The position numbers and the translations under genes were made by a program. Positions 26,086 to 36,035 of a stretch of DNA of 64,000 nt are shown here, in pieces. Each line of letters starts with the position of its first letter. Position 1 is the first letter of the stretch. Source of the stretch: Natroniella sulfidigena. Lineage in GTDB: Bacteria > Bacillota > Halanaerobiia > Halobacteroidales > Halobacteroidaceae. The stretch spans positions 1 through 64,000 of the forward strand of contig NZ_JALKBY010000014.1 in NCBI RefSeq assembly GCF_023223645.1, written 5' to 3'. Below the pieces are notes generated by a model, which did not search any database, had not been told where the DNA came from, and saw only the letters and a list, made by a program, of their open reading frames with translations.

Positions 26086-26379
26086 ATGGTCAGATTAAAA
26101 GTTTGTGAGGTTATGTATCAAGATGGAGAAGGAAATAAAGTAACTGAATTGGCTTTGAAACCATTAGTTTTTTGGGATAGTTGGACAGAAGAAGAGATAA
26201 GAAAGTTTAATTTTATAAGGCATCACTTAGGAGTGCCAGGAGAAGGTAGCTATAATTGGAGTATGGAGAACTGTATTTCAGGAAGAAAATTAAATTTAAA
26301 AGTGGATCAAGAAGTTTTAATTACTGAACTATATGAGCTAGTTCAAAAAGAGATGTTTGATCAGTCTGTAGCTTTATAG
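26086..26379 (+). CDS. Conserved-looking protein of unknown function (97 aa)
   Basis: The protein is soluble and compact: VRLKVCEVMYQDGEGNK, then a Trp-rich FWDSWTEEEIRKFNF, HHLGVPGEGSYNWSME and an amphipathic C-terminal helix. I do not recognise a family. Coding nature is supported by a near-consensus promoter, a GGGGG RBS before ATG and a terminator right after the stop codon. One Cys in SMENCISG and one in LKVCEV are not a clear metal site. Confidence 0.75.
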   Translation: MVRLKVCEVMYQDGEGNKVTELALKPLVFWDSWTEEEIRKFNFIRHHLGVPGEGSYNWSMENCISGRKLNLKVDQEVLITELYELVQKEMFDQSVAL

Positions 26380-26385
26380 AAATTC

Positions 26386-26409
26386 AAAACCCGCTGAAAA
26401 GCGGGTTTT
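26386..26409 (+). terminator. Terminator after the gene at 26086
   Basis: AAAACCCGCT and AGCGGGTTTT pair around GAAA. Confidence 0.9.
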
Positions 26410-26464
26410 ATATATTTTGTATATATTATAGGGGATTATTTAAATAAGAATACTAATATAAGTA

Positions 26465-26587
26465 TTAATTTAATTTCTTAGTTAATTCAATAATTTCTTC
26501 TTTAGATAGATTGTATTTTTGTTTATATTTTGATATTAATTCTTGTTTGAACTTCTTGACTTCAAAATCTTTATATTTACCTTTCAT
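26465..26587 (-). CDS. Very small basic protein (40 aa), unknown
   Basis: Reverse-strand ATG at 26587 opens 40 codons starting MKGKYKDFEVKKFKQ and ending LTKKLN. It is rich in Lys and predicted helical. AAAGGAGG lies 13 bases upstream, slightly far. A perfect sigma-A promoter (TTGACA, 17 bp, TATAAT) 50 bp upstream gives strong support for expression. No family is recognised; it could be a small DNA- or protein-binding peptide. Codon use matches the genome. A forward-strand frame over the same DNA has no RBS and is rejected. Confidence 0.7.
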   Translation of the reverse strand: MKGKYKDFEVKKFKQELISKYKQKYNLSKEEIIELTKKLN

Positions 26588-26636
26588 AAGTGTTAATGTT
26601 GCCTCCTTTGGTAAATATTTTAAAATATCTAACTAT

Positions 26637-26665
26637 ATTATACAAAAAAGGATACAATATGTCAA
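26637..26665 (-). promoter_or_regulatory. Perfect consensus sigma-A promoter of the 40-aa gene
   Basis: Reverse strand: TTGACA (26665-26660), 17-bp spacer, TATAAT (26642-26637). Confidence 0.88.
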
Positions 26666-26715
26666 AACAACTAAAATTATTTTATTGTTTCACAAAAAAA
26701 GAGCGGGAATGATTT

Positions 26716-26748
26716 AACTGAGTTGCCAATTGGCAACTCAGTTTTTTT
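26716..26748 (+). terminator. Orphan terminator ahead of repeat B copy 3
   Basis: AACTGAGTTGCCA and TGGCAACTCAGTT pair perfectly and are followed by seven T. The nearest forward gene already ends in its own terminator 310 bp upstream, so no clear client exists. Repeat B copy 3 starts at the end of the T-run. Confidence 0.85.
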
Positions 26749-26864
26749 ATCATTAAGGAAATTATGCTTTTTAGAGGTGTGGGTGAATTTTACTAGTTTG
26801 TATTTGTTGGTTTTACTTAAACTCATTCTTAGACTTTAACTGAGTTGCCGGAGGCAACTTTTTT
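26749..26864 (+). repeat. Repeat B, copy 3
   Basis: It starts ATCATTAAGGAAATTATGC right after a terminator T-run and ends with GTTGCC-GGA-GGCAAC plus T-run at 26844-26864, touching the stop codon of the convergent TPP enzyme gene. It is almost identical to copy 4 at 53014. Confidence 0.85.
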
Positions 26865-28470
26865 ATAGTTTAGTTCCGGCTGGAATTGGAGTAGCAGTTG
26901 GAACATCTATGACTAATGGTTCAGATGAATTTTTATTTTCTAATAAAATTTCTTTAAGTTGTTCAGGATTTTCTACTTTAAATCCTTTTACTCCACAAGC
27001 TTTTGCTAGTTTAACAAAATCAGGATTGTTCAAATTTACTTCAGTAGGTGCTAAGTCTGCAGTTACCATCTTATTATGTTCCATTGCTAGCATACCATTA
27101 TTTAAAATGATGATGCGAACAGGAATATTATATTTGCTGGCAGTTAGCATTTCTCCTAAGAACATTGAGATGCCACCATCACCAATTATAGAAGTTACTG
27201 GAGTATCGGGATTGTTGATTTTGGCTGCTAAAGCTGCTGGTAGGCTAAAGCCCATTGTTCTCCAAGTTCCTGATAGGAGTAGTTCTTGACAGCGATTACC
27301 AAAAAACTTCCCAAACCAAATTGTGTTATCTCCGGAGTCAACAGAGATGATTTCATCTGGGCAAGCTTGCTCACTGATCACTCTAATCACTGCCTGAGGA
27401 GGTAGTGGATACCCTTCTTGATGGCTTTCTGCACTCAGTCTCTCAAACCAAGTTGTTCGAGCTTGATTTATTTTATCTGTCCAATTTTGATTTTCTTTCC
27501 CTGTAAGCTCAGTGAGTAATAGCTGGAGTGATTCTTTTATCTCACCAACAACCCCTACTTCGATTGGGTGTTTCATTCCGATATTTTCTTTGCAGAGGTC
27601 AAATTGAATGACTTTAGGTTCTCTAGGGACATAGTCCATTGGCCACCATGTTGCTCCTAGAGTAATTATTAGATCAGCTTGTTGTAGTATTTCAGTAGCT
27701 TCTGGACTTCCTGCATGGCCTAGCCCTCCTAGTGATTGAGGAATATCATATTCAATGATTCCTGTAGCAGGTAATGTATTGATCAATCCTGCCTTTATTT
27801 TAGAAGCAAGTTCTATTAATTCTTCTCGACAATTTCTAGCTCCTCTACCATAGAGAATAACAGGTTGCTTTGCTTGTTCAATCAATTGACTTGCTTGTTT
27901 AATTGTATCTTGTTCAGATCTCTCCGTTTTATCTAAGTGAGGAGGATATTTTCTAATTTGAGCATTGGTCTGTTGATCCCATAGATCCATAGGGATGACT
28001 AACTGGCTGACTCCCCCCTTGTTGATAGCTAAAGACATTGCTTTGACTAATAAGTCTACAATTGATTCTGGATTGGTTACTATATCCGAAAAGACAGTCA
28101 ACGGTCTAATTAATTCTAATTGATCTAAATATTGTTTATAATTAGTACCTATGTTGTAGGTAGGAACCTGTCCAGTTATTAATAAAACTGGAGTTTTATC
28201 AGCATGAGCATCTGCAATTCCGTTAATAATATTTGCTGTTCCAGGTCCACTATGGGAAGCACAAACAGCTAACTCTCCTGTCAGTTTAGCTTCTGCAGAA
28301 GCCATAAATCCAGCAGTAGCTTCATGCTTAGTTGTATATAAATTCAATTCCGATTCTTCTAATTCAGCGAATAATTTTAGGATTGTATCACCAGCATAAC
28401 TATAGATATTTTGGACTTTAAATTCTTGTAATTGCTCGATTAAGATTTGGCTTACCTTTTTTTGATTCAT
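26863..28470 (-). CDS. Thiamine-pyrophosphate enzyme, pyruvate oxidase/acetolactate synthase type
   Basis: The 535-residue protein has the three-domain layout of this superfamily: a PYR domain with the catalytic Glu in TKHEATAGFMASAEA (about 48-62), a central domain with ILYGRGAR, and a PP domain with the TPP motif GDGGISMFLGEMLTA and LNNG. It probably acts on pyruvate or a related 2-oxo acid. Acetolactate synthase, pyruvate oxidase and sulfoacetaldehyde acetyltransferase cannot be separated by eye. The GAAGGAGGTCG RBS is good. It is divergent from a class III aminotransferase. Confidence 0.88.
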   Translation of the reverse strand: MNQKKVSQILIEQLQEFKVQNIYSYAGDTILKLFAELEESELNLYTTKHEATAGFMASAEAKLTGELAVCASHSGPGTANIINGIADAHADKTPVLLITGQVPTYNIGTNYKQYLDQLELIRPLTVFSDIVTNPESIVDLLVKAMSLAINKGGVSQLVIPMDLWDQQTNAQIRKYPPHLDKTERSEQDTIKQASQLIEQAKQPVILYGRGARNCREELIELASKIKAGLINTLPATGIIEYDIPQSLGGLGHAGSPEATEILQQADLIITLGATWWPMDYVPREPKVIQFDLCKENIGMKHPIEVGVVGEIKESLQLLLTELTGKENQNWTDKINQARTTWFERLSAESHQEGYPLPPQAVIRVISEQACPDEIISVDSGDNTIWFGKFFGNRCQELLLSGTWRTMGFSLPAALAAKINNPDTPVTSIIGDGGISMFLGEMLTASKYNIPVRIIILNNGMLAMEHNKMVTADLAPTEVNLNNPDFVKLAKACGVKGFKVENPEQLKEILLENKNSSEPLVIDVPTATPIPAGTKL

Positions 28471-28527
28471 AATCGACCTCCTTCTAAAAATATGATACCT
28501 AGTTTGATTTGATGCTATTCATATAGT

Positions 28528-28600
28528 GATATTAAGTTTGAGTTTAAGGCTAAGTTTAAGTAAAAGCTCAACTTTAATCTCAAAGTTAAACTTAGCCTGT
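28528..28600. repeat. Dispersed repeat C, short divergent copy
   Basis: AAGTTTGAGTTTAAGGCTAAG and CTCAAAGTTAAACTTAGCCT form an inverted repeat with the same word content as repeat C, placed in the gap between two divergent genes. Confidence 0.55.
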
Positions 28601-28660
28601 ATATTTTTTGATAATAATTTCCATAATAGTTAATACTAGATGATATAAGGAGGTCATCGT

Positions 28661-29902
28661 ATGGAAGATCTATCTAAAAACACAATGACAAACTATGAAG
28701 AATATGTCAACTCTGGGTTGGCTAGATTGTTTAAGTTTATGGGTTTAGATAAGGTTGAATGGGAAGCAGAAGGAGTAACTGTTAAGGATATAACAGGAGA
28801 GGAGTATCTAGATTGTTTAGGAGGTTATGGAACTTTTGTTTTAGGTCATAGGCCACCAAAGGTAGTGGAAGCTGTTAAGGAACAGTTGGACTTAATGCCT
28901 CTTTCCTCTAAGATATTGCTCAACCAGCCCTTGTCTCAGTTGGCTGAGGAGTTGGCCGAGATTACTCCGGGGGATTTAAAGTATTCATTTGTTTGTAATA
29001 GTGGAACTGAAGCAGTAGAAGGTGCTTTAAAGTTAGCTAGGTTAGCAACTGGAAAATCAAAAATAATTACTACTGAAAATTCATTTCATGGGAAATCATA
29101 TGGAGCATTAAGTGTTACTGGGAGAAAGGTCTTTAGAAAGCCTTTTGAGCCATTATTATCTGAAATTGAATTTATTCCCTTTGGAGACTTAGAAGCATTA
29201 GAACATGAGATTGATCATCAAACAGCAGCGGTAATTCTTGAGCCGATTCAGGGGGAAGGTGGAATTATTCTTCCTCCTAAAGATTATTTGTCGCAAGCAA
29301 GAGAGTTATGTGATAAGTATGGAGCTTTATTAATTTTAGATGAAATTCAGACTGGGTTAGGAAGGACCGGAAGGATGTTTGCCTGTCAACATTATGGAGT
29401 TACCCCTGATATTTTAACTCTTGCTAAGGCATTAGGAGGCGGGGTAATGCCAGTAGGAGCGGTTGTGGCTACTGCTGATCTGTGGAAAGTCTTTAATCAA
29501 AACCCTTTCTTACATACATCTACTTTTGGAGGAAATCAGTTAGCTTGTAAAGCAGCTTTAACTACATTAAGGGAAGTACAAAATAGGAATTTAGTCAGCT
29601 CTGCTCAAAAATTAGGAGATTATTTATTAGAGAATTTAAAGCAGTTAGCAACAAAGTATTCTAGTGTTATTCAAGAAGTAAGGGGGAAAGGGTTAATGAT
29701 TGGAGTTGAATTTAAAGATGAATCATACGGGGGGTTATTAATTTCTGAGTTAGTTAAAGAGAATATCTTAGTAGCTTATACTTTAAATCAACAGAAGGTA
29801 GTTCGTTTAGAACCACCTTTGATTATCAAAAGAGAAGAATTAGATTTGATTTTGACAAAATTTGAGCGAGCATTGAGTAAAGTGATTGAGTTGGCCAGTT
29901 AA
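28661..29902 (+). CDS. Class III aminotransferase (putrescine/ornithine-type)
   Basis: The 413-residue PLP enzyme shows FVCNSGTEAVEGALKLAR, SFHGKSYGALSVTG, EPIQGEGG, LILDEIQTGLGRTG and the PLP lysine in LAKALGGGVMP. This is the subgroup III pattern of ornithine, acetylornithine, 4-aminobutyrate and putrescine aminotransferases; the N-terminal extension before KDITGEEYLDCLGGYG resembles putrescine aminotransferase. Substrate is not settled. RBS AAGGAGGTCA is perfectly complementary to the anti-SD stretch of the sRNA candidate at 2994. The next gene follows after 16 bases. Confidence 0.92.
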   Translation: MEDLSKNTMTNYEEYVNSGLARLFKFMGLDKVEWEAEGVTVKDITGEEYLDCLGGYGTFVLGHRPPKVVEAVKEQLDLMPLSSKILLNQPLSQLAEELAEITPGDLKYSFVCNSGTEAVEGALKLARLATGKSKIITTENSFHGKSYGALSVTGRKVFRKPFEPLLSEIEFIPFGDLEALEHEIDHQTAAVILEPIQGEGGIILPPKDYLSQARELCDKYGALLILDEIQTGLGRTGRMFACQHYGVTPDILTLAKALGGGVMPVGAVVATADLWKVFNQNPFLHTSTFGGNQLACKAALTTLREVQNRNLVSSAQKLGDYLLENLKQLATKYSSVIQEVRGKGLMIGVEFKDESYGGLLISELVKENILVAYTLNQQKVVRLEPPLIIKREELDLILTKFERALSKVIELAS

Positions 29903-29918
29903 GGAGAGGGGGAAAAGT

Positions 29919-30371
29919 ATGCCTACGGTAAAAGAGAGTATAGTTGTTCAAGGAGATATTGAACAAGCTTATCAGTTAGCTAAAGATATGGAATCGTATC
30001 CTGATTTTATGCCCAATGTGATTAATGTTGATCTTGTAAAAGAGGCCAAGAATGAAACTATCACAAGTTGGATTACTGAGGTTGATGGGAAGAAGATTTG
30101 TTGGAAGGAGCGGGATATTTTTAATGATGCAGAGTATGAGATAATCTATCAACAGTTGAGTGGAGATTTAAAGGAGTTCAATGGAAGATGGAAATTAGAA
30201 TCTCTTGCTCAGGGAACAAAGATTAGCCTGACAGTCAATTTTGAATTTGGAATTCCGATGTTGTCATCTTTGTTGCATCCTATTTTGAAGAAGAAGGTTG
30301 CTAATAATAGCCGAAGTATGTTGGAAGCAATTAAGAAACAGATTGAAAGTGATAGTAGACAGTGTTCTTAA
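29919..30371 (+). CDS. SRPBCC (START-like) superfamily protein
   Basis: The 150-residue protein begins PTVKESIVVQGDIEQAY and contains MESYPDFMPNV and FGIPMLSSLLHPILKKKV, the pattern of Coq10/RatA or aromatase/cyclase-like helix-grip proteins that bind hydrophobic ligands. ATG at 29919 follows AAGGAGAGGGGG; the longer frame from 29886 overlaps the upstream gene and is rejected. Likely co-transcribed with the aminotransferase. Ligand unknown. Confidence 0.82.
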   Translation: MPTVKESIVVQGDIEQAYQLAKDMESYPDFMPNVINVDLVKEAKNETITSWITEVDGKKICWKERDIFNDAEYEIIYQQLSGDLKEFNGRWKLESLAQGTKISLTVNFEFGIPMLSSLLHPILKKKVANNSRSMLEAIKKQIESDSRQCS

Positions 30372-30486
30372 GTAATCAGCTGTCAGTAATCAGTTATCAG
30401 TAAAATTATAAGATCAAGTTCGTTAAGAACTTTTGAATTAAATGGTTTTGAACTTGCTGATTACTGATTACTGGTTTCTGATAACC
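30370..30486. repeat. Inverted-repeat intergenic element (GTAATCAG type)
   Basis: AGTAATCAG/GTAATCAGTTATCAG words on the left and CTGATTACTGATTACTGG on the right are reverse complements around an AT-rich centre, giving a long imperfect hairpin. It fills the first third of the 330-bp gap before the sigma-54 activator gene. I see nothing else certain in the rest of that gap. Confidence 0.65.
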
Positions 30487-30702
30487 ATTAATACAAATTA
30501 CTATATTATACCAATCTAATCGGATATTTATAATAGTTTTGAATGAGAATAACTAGTAATTAGTTTTAAAATATGTTACAATTGTTTGATGTAGCTTTGA
30601 TGATTTTAGGGTAATTGATTATATTTTGTATAGAATTGATAATCTTACTTTTAATTTAAATTAGTAGTTGTAAAAATATTAGTAGCAAGGGATAGGTGAA
30701 GT

Positions 30703-32454
30703 ATGACATTAGAAAAATTTACTCAAGGGACGAAAGAGGAACTCTCTAATTGGTTTGAGGCTATAGTTGATTCGGTTTATAATGGAATTGTGGCTATAGA
30801 TAATAAGCAACAGGTAATTTTTTTTAATCGGGCCAGTGAAAAATTATTAGGAATTAAGAAAGAAGAAGCTTTAGGTCAAAAGGTTATGGAGGTTATTCCT
30901 GAGACTGGATTAGTTAATGTTTTACAGACAGGGCTTAAGGAGACAGGACAGCAGTTAAAGGTAAATGGAAGAGAGATTTATTCTAATCGAACCCCTATTA
31001 TATATGACGATAAGGTTATAGGGGCAATTGCTGTTTTTCAGGATATTACCGAGATTGTTGAGACTAAACAGAAGTTAGAAGAGACAGAAAATGATTTAGA
31101 GATTTTAGAAACGATTTTGGATAATGCTTATGAAGGAATTATTATTGTTGATCGAGATGGTTACATAACTAAATTTAATAAGGCTTATCAAAATTTTTTA
31201 GGACTTAAGGAAGAAGAAGTTTTAGGAGAACATGTTACGGATGTTATTGAGAATACTAGAATGCATATAGCAGTTAAGACTGGAGAAGCTGAAGAAGATC
31301 ATGTACAAAGGATTCAAGGTCATGATATGATAGCTAGTAGAATTCCGATTAAAAAAGATGGCCAAGTAATTGGAGCAATAGGAAAAGTGTTGTTTCAAGA
31401 TGTTAAGGAATTGGAGTCGTTGGCCCATAGAACAGGTAGTTTAAAAGATAGATTTGATTATTATAAAAATGAAATTAAGAGGATGCAAGAGGCTAAATAT
31501 TCTTTTGATAATATAATTACTCAAAATAAGCAGATGAAATACCTAAAGAAGATAGCTATGAAGGCAGCAGAAAGTAGTTCGACAGTTTTAATTCAGGGAG
31601 AAAGTGGTACAGGAAAGGAGCTTTTTGCTCATGCGATCCATAAGGCCAGTTATCGAAAGTATGGAGCTTTTATTAGAGTTAATTGTGCTGCTATTCCAGA
31701 GTCGTTGTTGGAAGCAGAGTTGTTTGGTTATGAGAAGGGGGCTTTTACCGGAGCCAAAAAGCAAGGAAAGCCTGGAAAGTTTGAGCTTGCTAATGGTGGG
31801 ACTATCTTTTTAGATGAAATAGGGACGATGCCGACAGAGATGCAGGCTAAGTTATTGCGAGTATTGCAGGAACGAGAGGTTGAACGAATAGGTGGCACAA
31901 CGACGATTGATTTAGATGTTAGGGTTATAGCAGCTACTAATGAGAAGTTAGGGGAAGAGGTAAAAGAAGGTAACTTTAGGCAGGATCTATTTTATCGATT
32001 GAATGTAATTAGATTACAGATTCCTCCTTTACGAGAGCGGCTAGATGATATACCGATTTTGGCTAATGCTATTTTGAAAGAGTTAGTTAAGGAGTTGCAA
32101 CTTGGCCCTAAAGAGTTGGCCCCACAAACGATTAATAGCTTGAGAAATTATAGTTGGCCCGGGAATGTTAGGGAATTGCATAATTTTATTGAACGAGCAA
32201 TTAATATTTCTCCAGAGAAGATGATCTTACCTGAACATTTACCAGAGGTGATTCGACCAAGTGATAAATCAATCATGGCAAGGGATAGCTGGAATTTGAA
32301 ACAGATAGTTGCTGAGGCTGAAACACGGGCAATTAAACAAGCTCTAAAGCAGACTGATGGGAATCGAACAGCAGCAGCTGAGCTATTAGGAATTCATAGA
32401 ACTTCTTTATACAAAAAAATAGATCGTTATCAGATAGACATGTCTAAAGTTTAG
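30703..32454 (+). CDS. Sigma-54 dependent transcriptional activator with two PAS domains
   Basis: The 583-residue protein has PAS domains at about 15-120 and 135-235, and an AAA+ domain at about 265-490 (Walker [22 protein letters not shown], Walker [22 protein letters not shown]). A Fis-type HTH follows at the C-terminus ([20 protein letters not shown]). GAFTGA contacts sigma-54. A -24/-12 promoter lies 330 bp downstream, ahead of the CoA-transferase operon, the obvious target. The PAS signal is unknown; acyl-CoA or short-chain acids are plausible. Homologous arrangements regulate hydroxybutyrate/acetoacetate use (AtoC-like logic). Confidence 0.95.
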   Translation: MTLEKFTQGTKEELSNWFEAIVDSVYNGIVAIDNKQQVIFFNRASEKLLGIKKEEALGQKVMEVIPETGLVNVLQTGLKETGQQLKVNGREIYSNRTPIIYDDKVIGAIAVFQDITEIVETKQKLEETENDLEILETILDNAYEGIIIVDRDGYITKFNKAYQNFLGLKEEEVLGEHVTDVIENTRMHIAVKTGEAEEDHVQRIQGHDMIASRIPIKKDGQVIGAIGKVLFQDVKELESLAHRTGSLKDRFDYYKNEIKRMQEAKYSFDNIITQNKQMKYLKKIAMKAAESSSTVLIQGESGTGKELFAHAIHKASYRKYGAFIRVNCAAIPESLLEAELFGYEKGAFTGAKKQGKPGKFELANGGTIFLDEIGTMPTEMQAKLLRVLQEREVERIGGTTTIDLDVRVIAATNEKLGEEVKEGNFRQDLFYRLNVIRLQIPPLRERLDDIPILANAILKELVKELQLGPKELAPQTINSLRNYSWPGNVRELHNFIERAINISPEKMILPEHLPEVIRPSDKSIMARDSWNLKQIVAEAETRAIKQALKQTDGNRTAAAELLGIHRTSLYKKIDRYQIDMSKV

Positions 32455-32469
32455 GCATGTCTATTTTTT
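32435..32469 (+). terminator. Terminator of the sigma-54 activator gene
   Basis: TAGACATG and CATGTCTA pair and are followed by six T. The stem overlaps the end of the coding region. Confidence 0.88.
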
Positions 32470-32783
32470 AATTAGATGGTTAATTGTTGATTGAAGAACA
32501 TAAAAGGTGATGTATATAAAAATCAACACAATAAAATAGTGTATATTTTATGACACACCAAAGATAAACTTGATTAATGGTGATATAAGAGGAAAGATGT
32601 CGTGTTGCAGAGTATAGACTAATTTTTATGGACGATAGATGTATATTATTTTCTACAAAAGGTAGCTGATTGCTTTTTTTCATTATTATCAAATTCTGAT
32701 TTGTCTTGCAATTGAAGATTTTTAAAAGGATAAATCCCTGATTTGATAGGTTTCAAATATTTTTTTTGGGAAAATTAAAACTT

Positions 32784-32799
32784 TGGCATTTAAATTGCA
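32784..32799 (+). promoter_or_regulatory. Sigma-54 (-24/-12) promoter of the CoA-transferase operon
   Basis: TGGCATTTAAATTGCA fits TGGCAY-N5-TTGCA with GG and GC eleven bases apart. It is preceded by a long AT-rich gap (32470-32783) with several imperfect inverted repeats, such as ATTTGATAGGTTTCAAAT (about 32739), suitable as activator sites. The transcribed leader is about 170 nt. The adjacent AAA+ activator makes the assignment strong. Confidence 0.85.
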
Positions 32800-32979
32800 T
32801 TGTATATTTAGCGGTTATGGATTCAGTTATGGTTTATTATAAGTAGTTAAGAGTATAAGAGTAGCTGAGAATAGTCAAGATTATAAGAGATAAACTAACC
32901 GAATTATAAAATTCTTGAGTTAGAAGTTTGTATCGGTAGAAAAAAACACTTTAGAATTTAATAAGGGGGCTATAATAAG

Positions 32980-34542
32980 ATGGCTAAAAAGAGTAAGGTT
33001 ACTGAAGTTGATGAAGCATTAAATTATATTAAAGATGATATGACTGTTGTTACAGGAGGTTTTGTAGGATTTGGTCACCCAGAAGAGATTACTGCTGCAT
33101 TAGGAGAAAGATTTGTTGAAACTCAATCTCCTAAAGATTTAACTTTGGTATATGCAGCGGGCCAAGGGGATGGAAAGAAGAGAGGATTAAATCACTTGAC
33201 CCATGAGGGCTTGATTAAGCGAGTAATCGGTGGACACTGGGGGTTAGCTCCTGGATTAGGAAAGTTAGCTAATGAAAATAAGATAGAAGGGTATAACTTT
33301 CCTCAAGGTGTAATTACTCATTTATTTAGAGATATTGCGGCTGGCAAACCGGGGACTATTACTCACGTTGGTTTGAAGACATTGGCTGATCCTAGAGTGC
33401 AAGGTGGAAAGGTAAATGAAGTTACAACAGAAGATTTAGTAGAGTTGATGGAAATTGATGGAGAAGAATGGTTGAGATATAAGCCTTTTTCAGTAGATGT
33501 AGCGATCTTGAGAGGAACAACTGCTGATGAAAAGGGTAATATCAGTATGGAAAAGGAAGCAATGCCTTTGACAGCTCTATCAATCGCTCAAGCAGCTAAA
33601 AATTCTGGCGGCAAGGTCATTGTACAGGTAGAACGGGTTGTGCAAAATGGAAGTTTAGATCCTAAGTTAGTTAAAGTACCAGGGATCTTAGTCGATGCTG
33701 TAGTTGTTGCAAAAGATGCTAAAAATCATATGCAGTCGTTTGCTGAAGATTATAATCCTGCTTATACAGGAGAGGTAAAAGTACCACTTGAATCAATAAA
33801 ACCTTTAGCATTGAACGAAAGAAAGGTTATAGCTAGAAGAGCAGCAATGGAATTGACACCTAATGCTGTAGTTAATCTAGGGATTGGAGTACCAGAAGGT
33901 ATTGCGTCTGTTGCTTCTGAGGAAGGTGTCAGTGATGAGATGAACTTAACAGTAGAGTCTGGGCCAATCGGTGGAATTCCTGTTGGAGGTTTGAGCTTTG
34001 GAGCTGCTGTTAACCCTGAGGCTATTGTAGATCAGCCTTATCAGTTTGATTTTTATGATGGTGGTGGTCTTGATGTTGCATTTTTAGGACTTGCTCAAGC
34101 TGATCAGACTGGAAATGTAAATGTCAGTAAGTTTGGCCCTAAGATAGCTGGTGTAGGTGGTTTTATTAATATTACTCAAAATGCAGAAAAGGTAGTTTAT
34201 TGTGGAACTTTCACTGCTGGTGGATTAGAAGTAGAAGTAAAAGATAATAAGTTGAATATAGTCTCTGAAGGAAAGATCACAAAGTTTTTAGAAGAGGTTG
34301 AGCAGATCTCATTTAGTGGAGAGTATGCTACTGAAGAAGGTCAGGAAGTAATTTATATTACAGAACGAGCTGTCTTTGAATTAGCAGATGAAAAGATAAT
34401 CTTAACAGAGATTGCTCCTGGAATTGACCTTGAAAAAGATATTTTAGGTCAAATGGATTTCAAACCTGAGATAGCAGATGATTTAAAAGAGATGAATTTA
34501 ACTATTTTTAAAGATGATTTAATGGGATTAACTATTGAATAA
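32980..34542 (+). CDS. Acyl-CoA:acetate/3-ketoacid CoA-transferase (fused alpha-beta, YdiF type)
   Basis: The 520-residue protein carries both class I CoA-transferase halves in one chain. [12 protein letters not shown] (about 27-38) marks the alpha part. [19 protein letters not shown] (about 323-341) marks the beta part with the catalytic Glu in ESGPIGG. It moves CoA between acetyl-CoA or acetoacetyl-CoA and short-chain acids. It is first in the sigma-54 operon, followed by a permease, reductase and thiolase, which points to acetoacetate/hydroxybutyrate or butyrate metabolism. Confidence 0.93.
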   Translation: MAKKSKVTEVDEALNYIKDDMTVVTGGFVGFGHPEEITAALGERFVETQSPKDLTLVYAAGQGDGKKRGLNHLTHEGLIKRVIGGHWGLAPGLGKLANENKIEGYNFPQGVITHLFRDIAAGKPGTITHVGLKTLADPRVQGGKVNEVTTEDLVELMEIDGEEWLRYKPFSVDVAILRGTTADEKGNISMEKEAMPLTALSIAQAAKNSGGKVIVQVERVVQNGSLDPKLVKVPGILVDAVVVAKDAKNHMQSFAEDYNPAYTGEVKVPLESIKPLALNERKVIARRAAMELTPNAVVNLGIGVPEGIASVASEEGVSDEMNLTVESGPIGGIPVGGLSFGAAVNPEAIVDQPYQFDFYDGGGLDVAFLGLAQADQTGNVNVSKFGPKIAGVGGFINITQNAEKVVYCGTFTAGGLEVEVKDNKLNIVSEGKITKFLEEVEQISFSGEYATEEGQEVIYITERAVFELADEKIILTEIAPGIDLEKDILGQMDFKPEIADDLKEMNLTIFKDDLMGLTIE

Positions 34543-34589
34543 ATTTTTTACTAGCTTGTACAAATAATAAAATCAAGGGGGATAAACTA

Positions 34590-35888
34590 ATGGATTTATC
34601 TTTAATTGGAATTATAATTGGATTAGCAGGATTGATGTATGCCTGTATGAAGGGTTTAAGTATTATCATTGCTGCACCTATATTCTCTTTAGTTGTTGCA
34701 GGAACTGGTGGATTACCATTATTAGAAGCATTTCTAGAAACATTTATGGGTGGAGCAGTTGGCTATATCCAATCTTTCTTCCCGATGTTCATGTTAGGAG
34801 CAGTTTTCGGTAAGATAATGGAAGATACTGGAGCAGCTTCAGCAGTTGGTAATTGGGTAATCGATAAAATTGGTTCTGATAAAGCCATCTTAGCAGTTGT
34901 TGCAGCTTGTGGTGTGTTGACTTATGGTGGTATTAGTTTATTTGTTGTGGTCTTTACGATGTATCCGCTAGCAATGGGAATCTTTAAAGAAGCTGACTTA
35001 CCAAGGAGATTGATTCCAGGTTGTATTGCCTTAGGTGCATTTACTTTTACAATGACAGCGATTCCTGGTACTCCTCAAATTCAGAATATTATTCCGACTG
35101 AATTTTTTGGTACTGATGCGATGGCAGCACCGATTATTGGTTTAGTAGGTGCTCTAATCATGGCAGTTGGAGGAGTGATGTATCTAAATCGTGAGGCAAG
35201 AAAGGCTAAAGCAGCTGGAGAGTATTTTGAAGTAGGGGATGCTGAAGAGTTTGAGGAAGTTTCTGCAGATGAATTACCGAGTTTTGCTTTGTCAATCCTG
35301 CCGTTAATCAGTGTTGTCTTCTTATTAAATGTTTTTGGAATGGATATTAATGTTGCTTTATTCTGGGGTGTTATTATAGCTATTGTCCTATTATGGAATA
35401 AGTTAGAGACTTTAGATCAGCTTAAGGAGACAGTTAATACTGGTGCTACTGGTTCATTGACTGCAATAATGAATACAGGGCTTGCTGTAGGATTTGGTTC
35501 AGTAGTACAGGCAGTGCCAGGTTTTGATACTATGGTAGAAGGATTGACTCGGTTTACTTTTGGAAACCCATACCTTTATGGAGTAATTTCAACTAATGCA
35601 TTGGCTGGAGCAACAGGTTCGGCTTCTGGTGGAATGAGTATCGCTTTAGAAGCTTTATCTGACTCTTTTCTGGCGATGGGTGGAAATCCTGAGATGCTTC
35701 ACAGATCAATTGCTTTAGCATCTGGAGGATTAGATGTTTTACCTCACAATGGAGCAGTAGTTACTTTATTGATTGTTTGTGGCTTAACTCATAAAGATTC
35801 TTATAAAGATATTTTTGTAGTAGCATTAGCAATTCCAGTTCTTGCTGGATTGGTTGGAGTATTACTTGCTACGATGGGAATTGCGTAG
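34590..35888 (+). CDS. GntP-family permease, probably for hydroxybutyrate or another short-chain acid
   Basis: The 432-residue protein is almost all membrane helices (about 12), with the GntP-like GGISLFVVVFTMYPLA, MTAIPGTPQIQNIIPTEFFG and SGSASGGMSIALEAL-like segment. GntP members carry gluconate, hydroxybutyrate and related acids. Position directly after the CoA-transferase indicates the substrate is a short-chain organic acid activated by that enzyme (inference). RBS AAGGGGG. Confidence 0.88.
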   Translation: MDLSLIGIIIGLAGLMYACMKGLSIIIAAPIFSLVVAGTGGLPLLEAFLETFMGGAVGYIQSFFPMFMLGAVFGKIMEDTGAASAVGNWVIDKIGSDKAILAVVAACGVLTYGGISLFVVVFTMYPLAMGIFKEADLPRRLIPGCIALGAFTFTMTAIPGTPQIQNIIPTEFFGTDAMAAPIIGLVGALIMAVGGVMYLNREARKAKAAGEYFEVGDAEEFEEVSADELPSFALSILPLISVVFLLNVFGMDINVALFWGVIIAIVLLWNKLETLDQLKETVNTGATGSLTAIMNTGLAVGFGSVVQAVPGFDTMVEGLTRFTFGNPYLYGVISTNALAGATGSASGGMSIALEALSDSFLAMGGNPEMLHRSIALASGGLDVLPHNGAVVTLLIVCGLTHKDSYKDIFVVALAIPVLAGLVGVLLATMGIA

Positions 35889-35946
35889 GAAGTAGTGATT
35901 GGTGCCTGGGGACTAGTGATTAGTAATTGGTGACTAGTAATTAGTA
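35886..35946. repeat. Short tandem GTGATTAGTAATTGG-type repeats
   Basis: The words GTGATTGG, GTGATTAGTAATTGG and CTAGTAATTAGTAAG recur in the gap between permease and reductase genes. Similar words form the ends of the element at 58268-58680. Confidence 0.5.
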
Positions 35947-36035
35947 AGTAAAACATGAATGATGAAAGTTAGTTATTTAAAGATAGAAAGTTGGTTATTA
36001 TAAGAAAAATAAGACTAATAATGGAGGCGAAAATT

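Noticed and set aside
26511-26717. Forward frame of 68 codons
   Set aside because: It is the shadow of the 40-aa reverse gene, which has a consensus promoter; the forward frame lacks an RBS.
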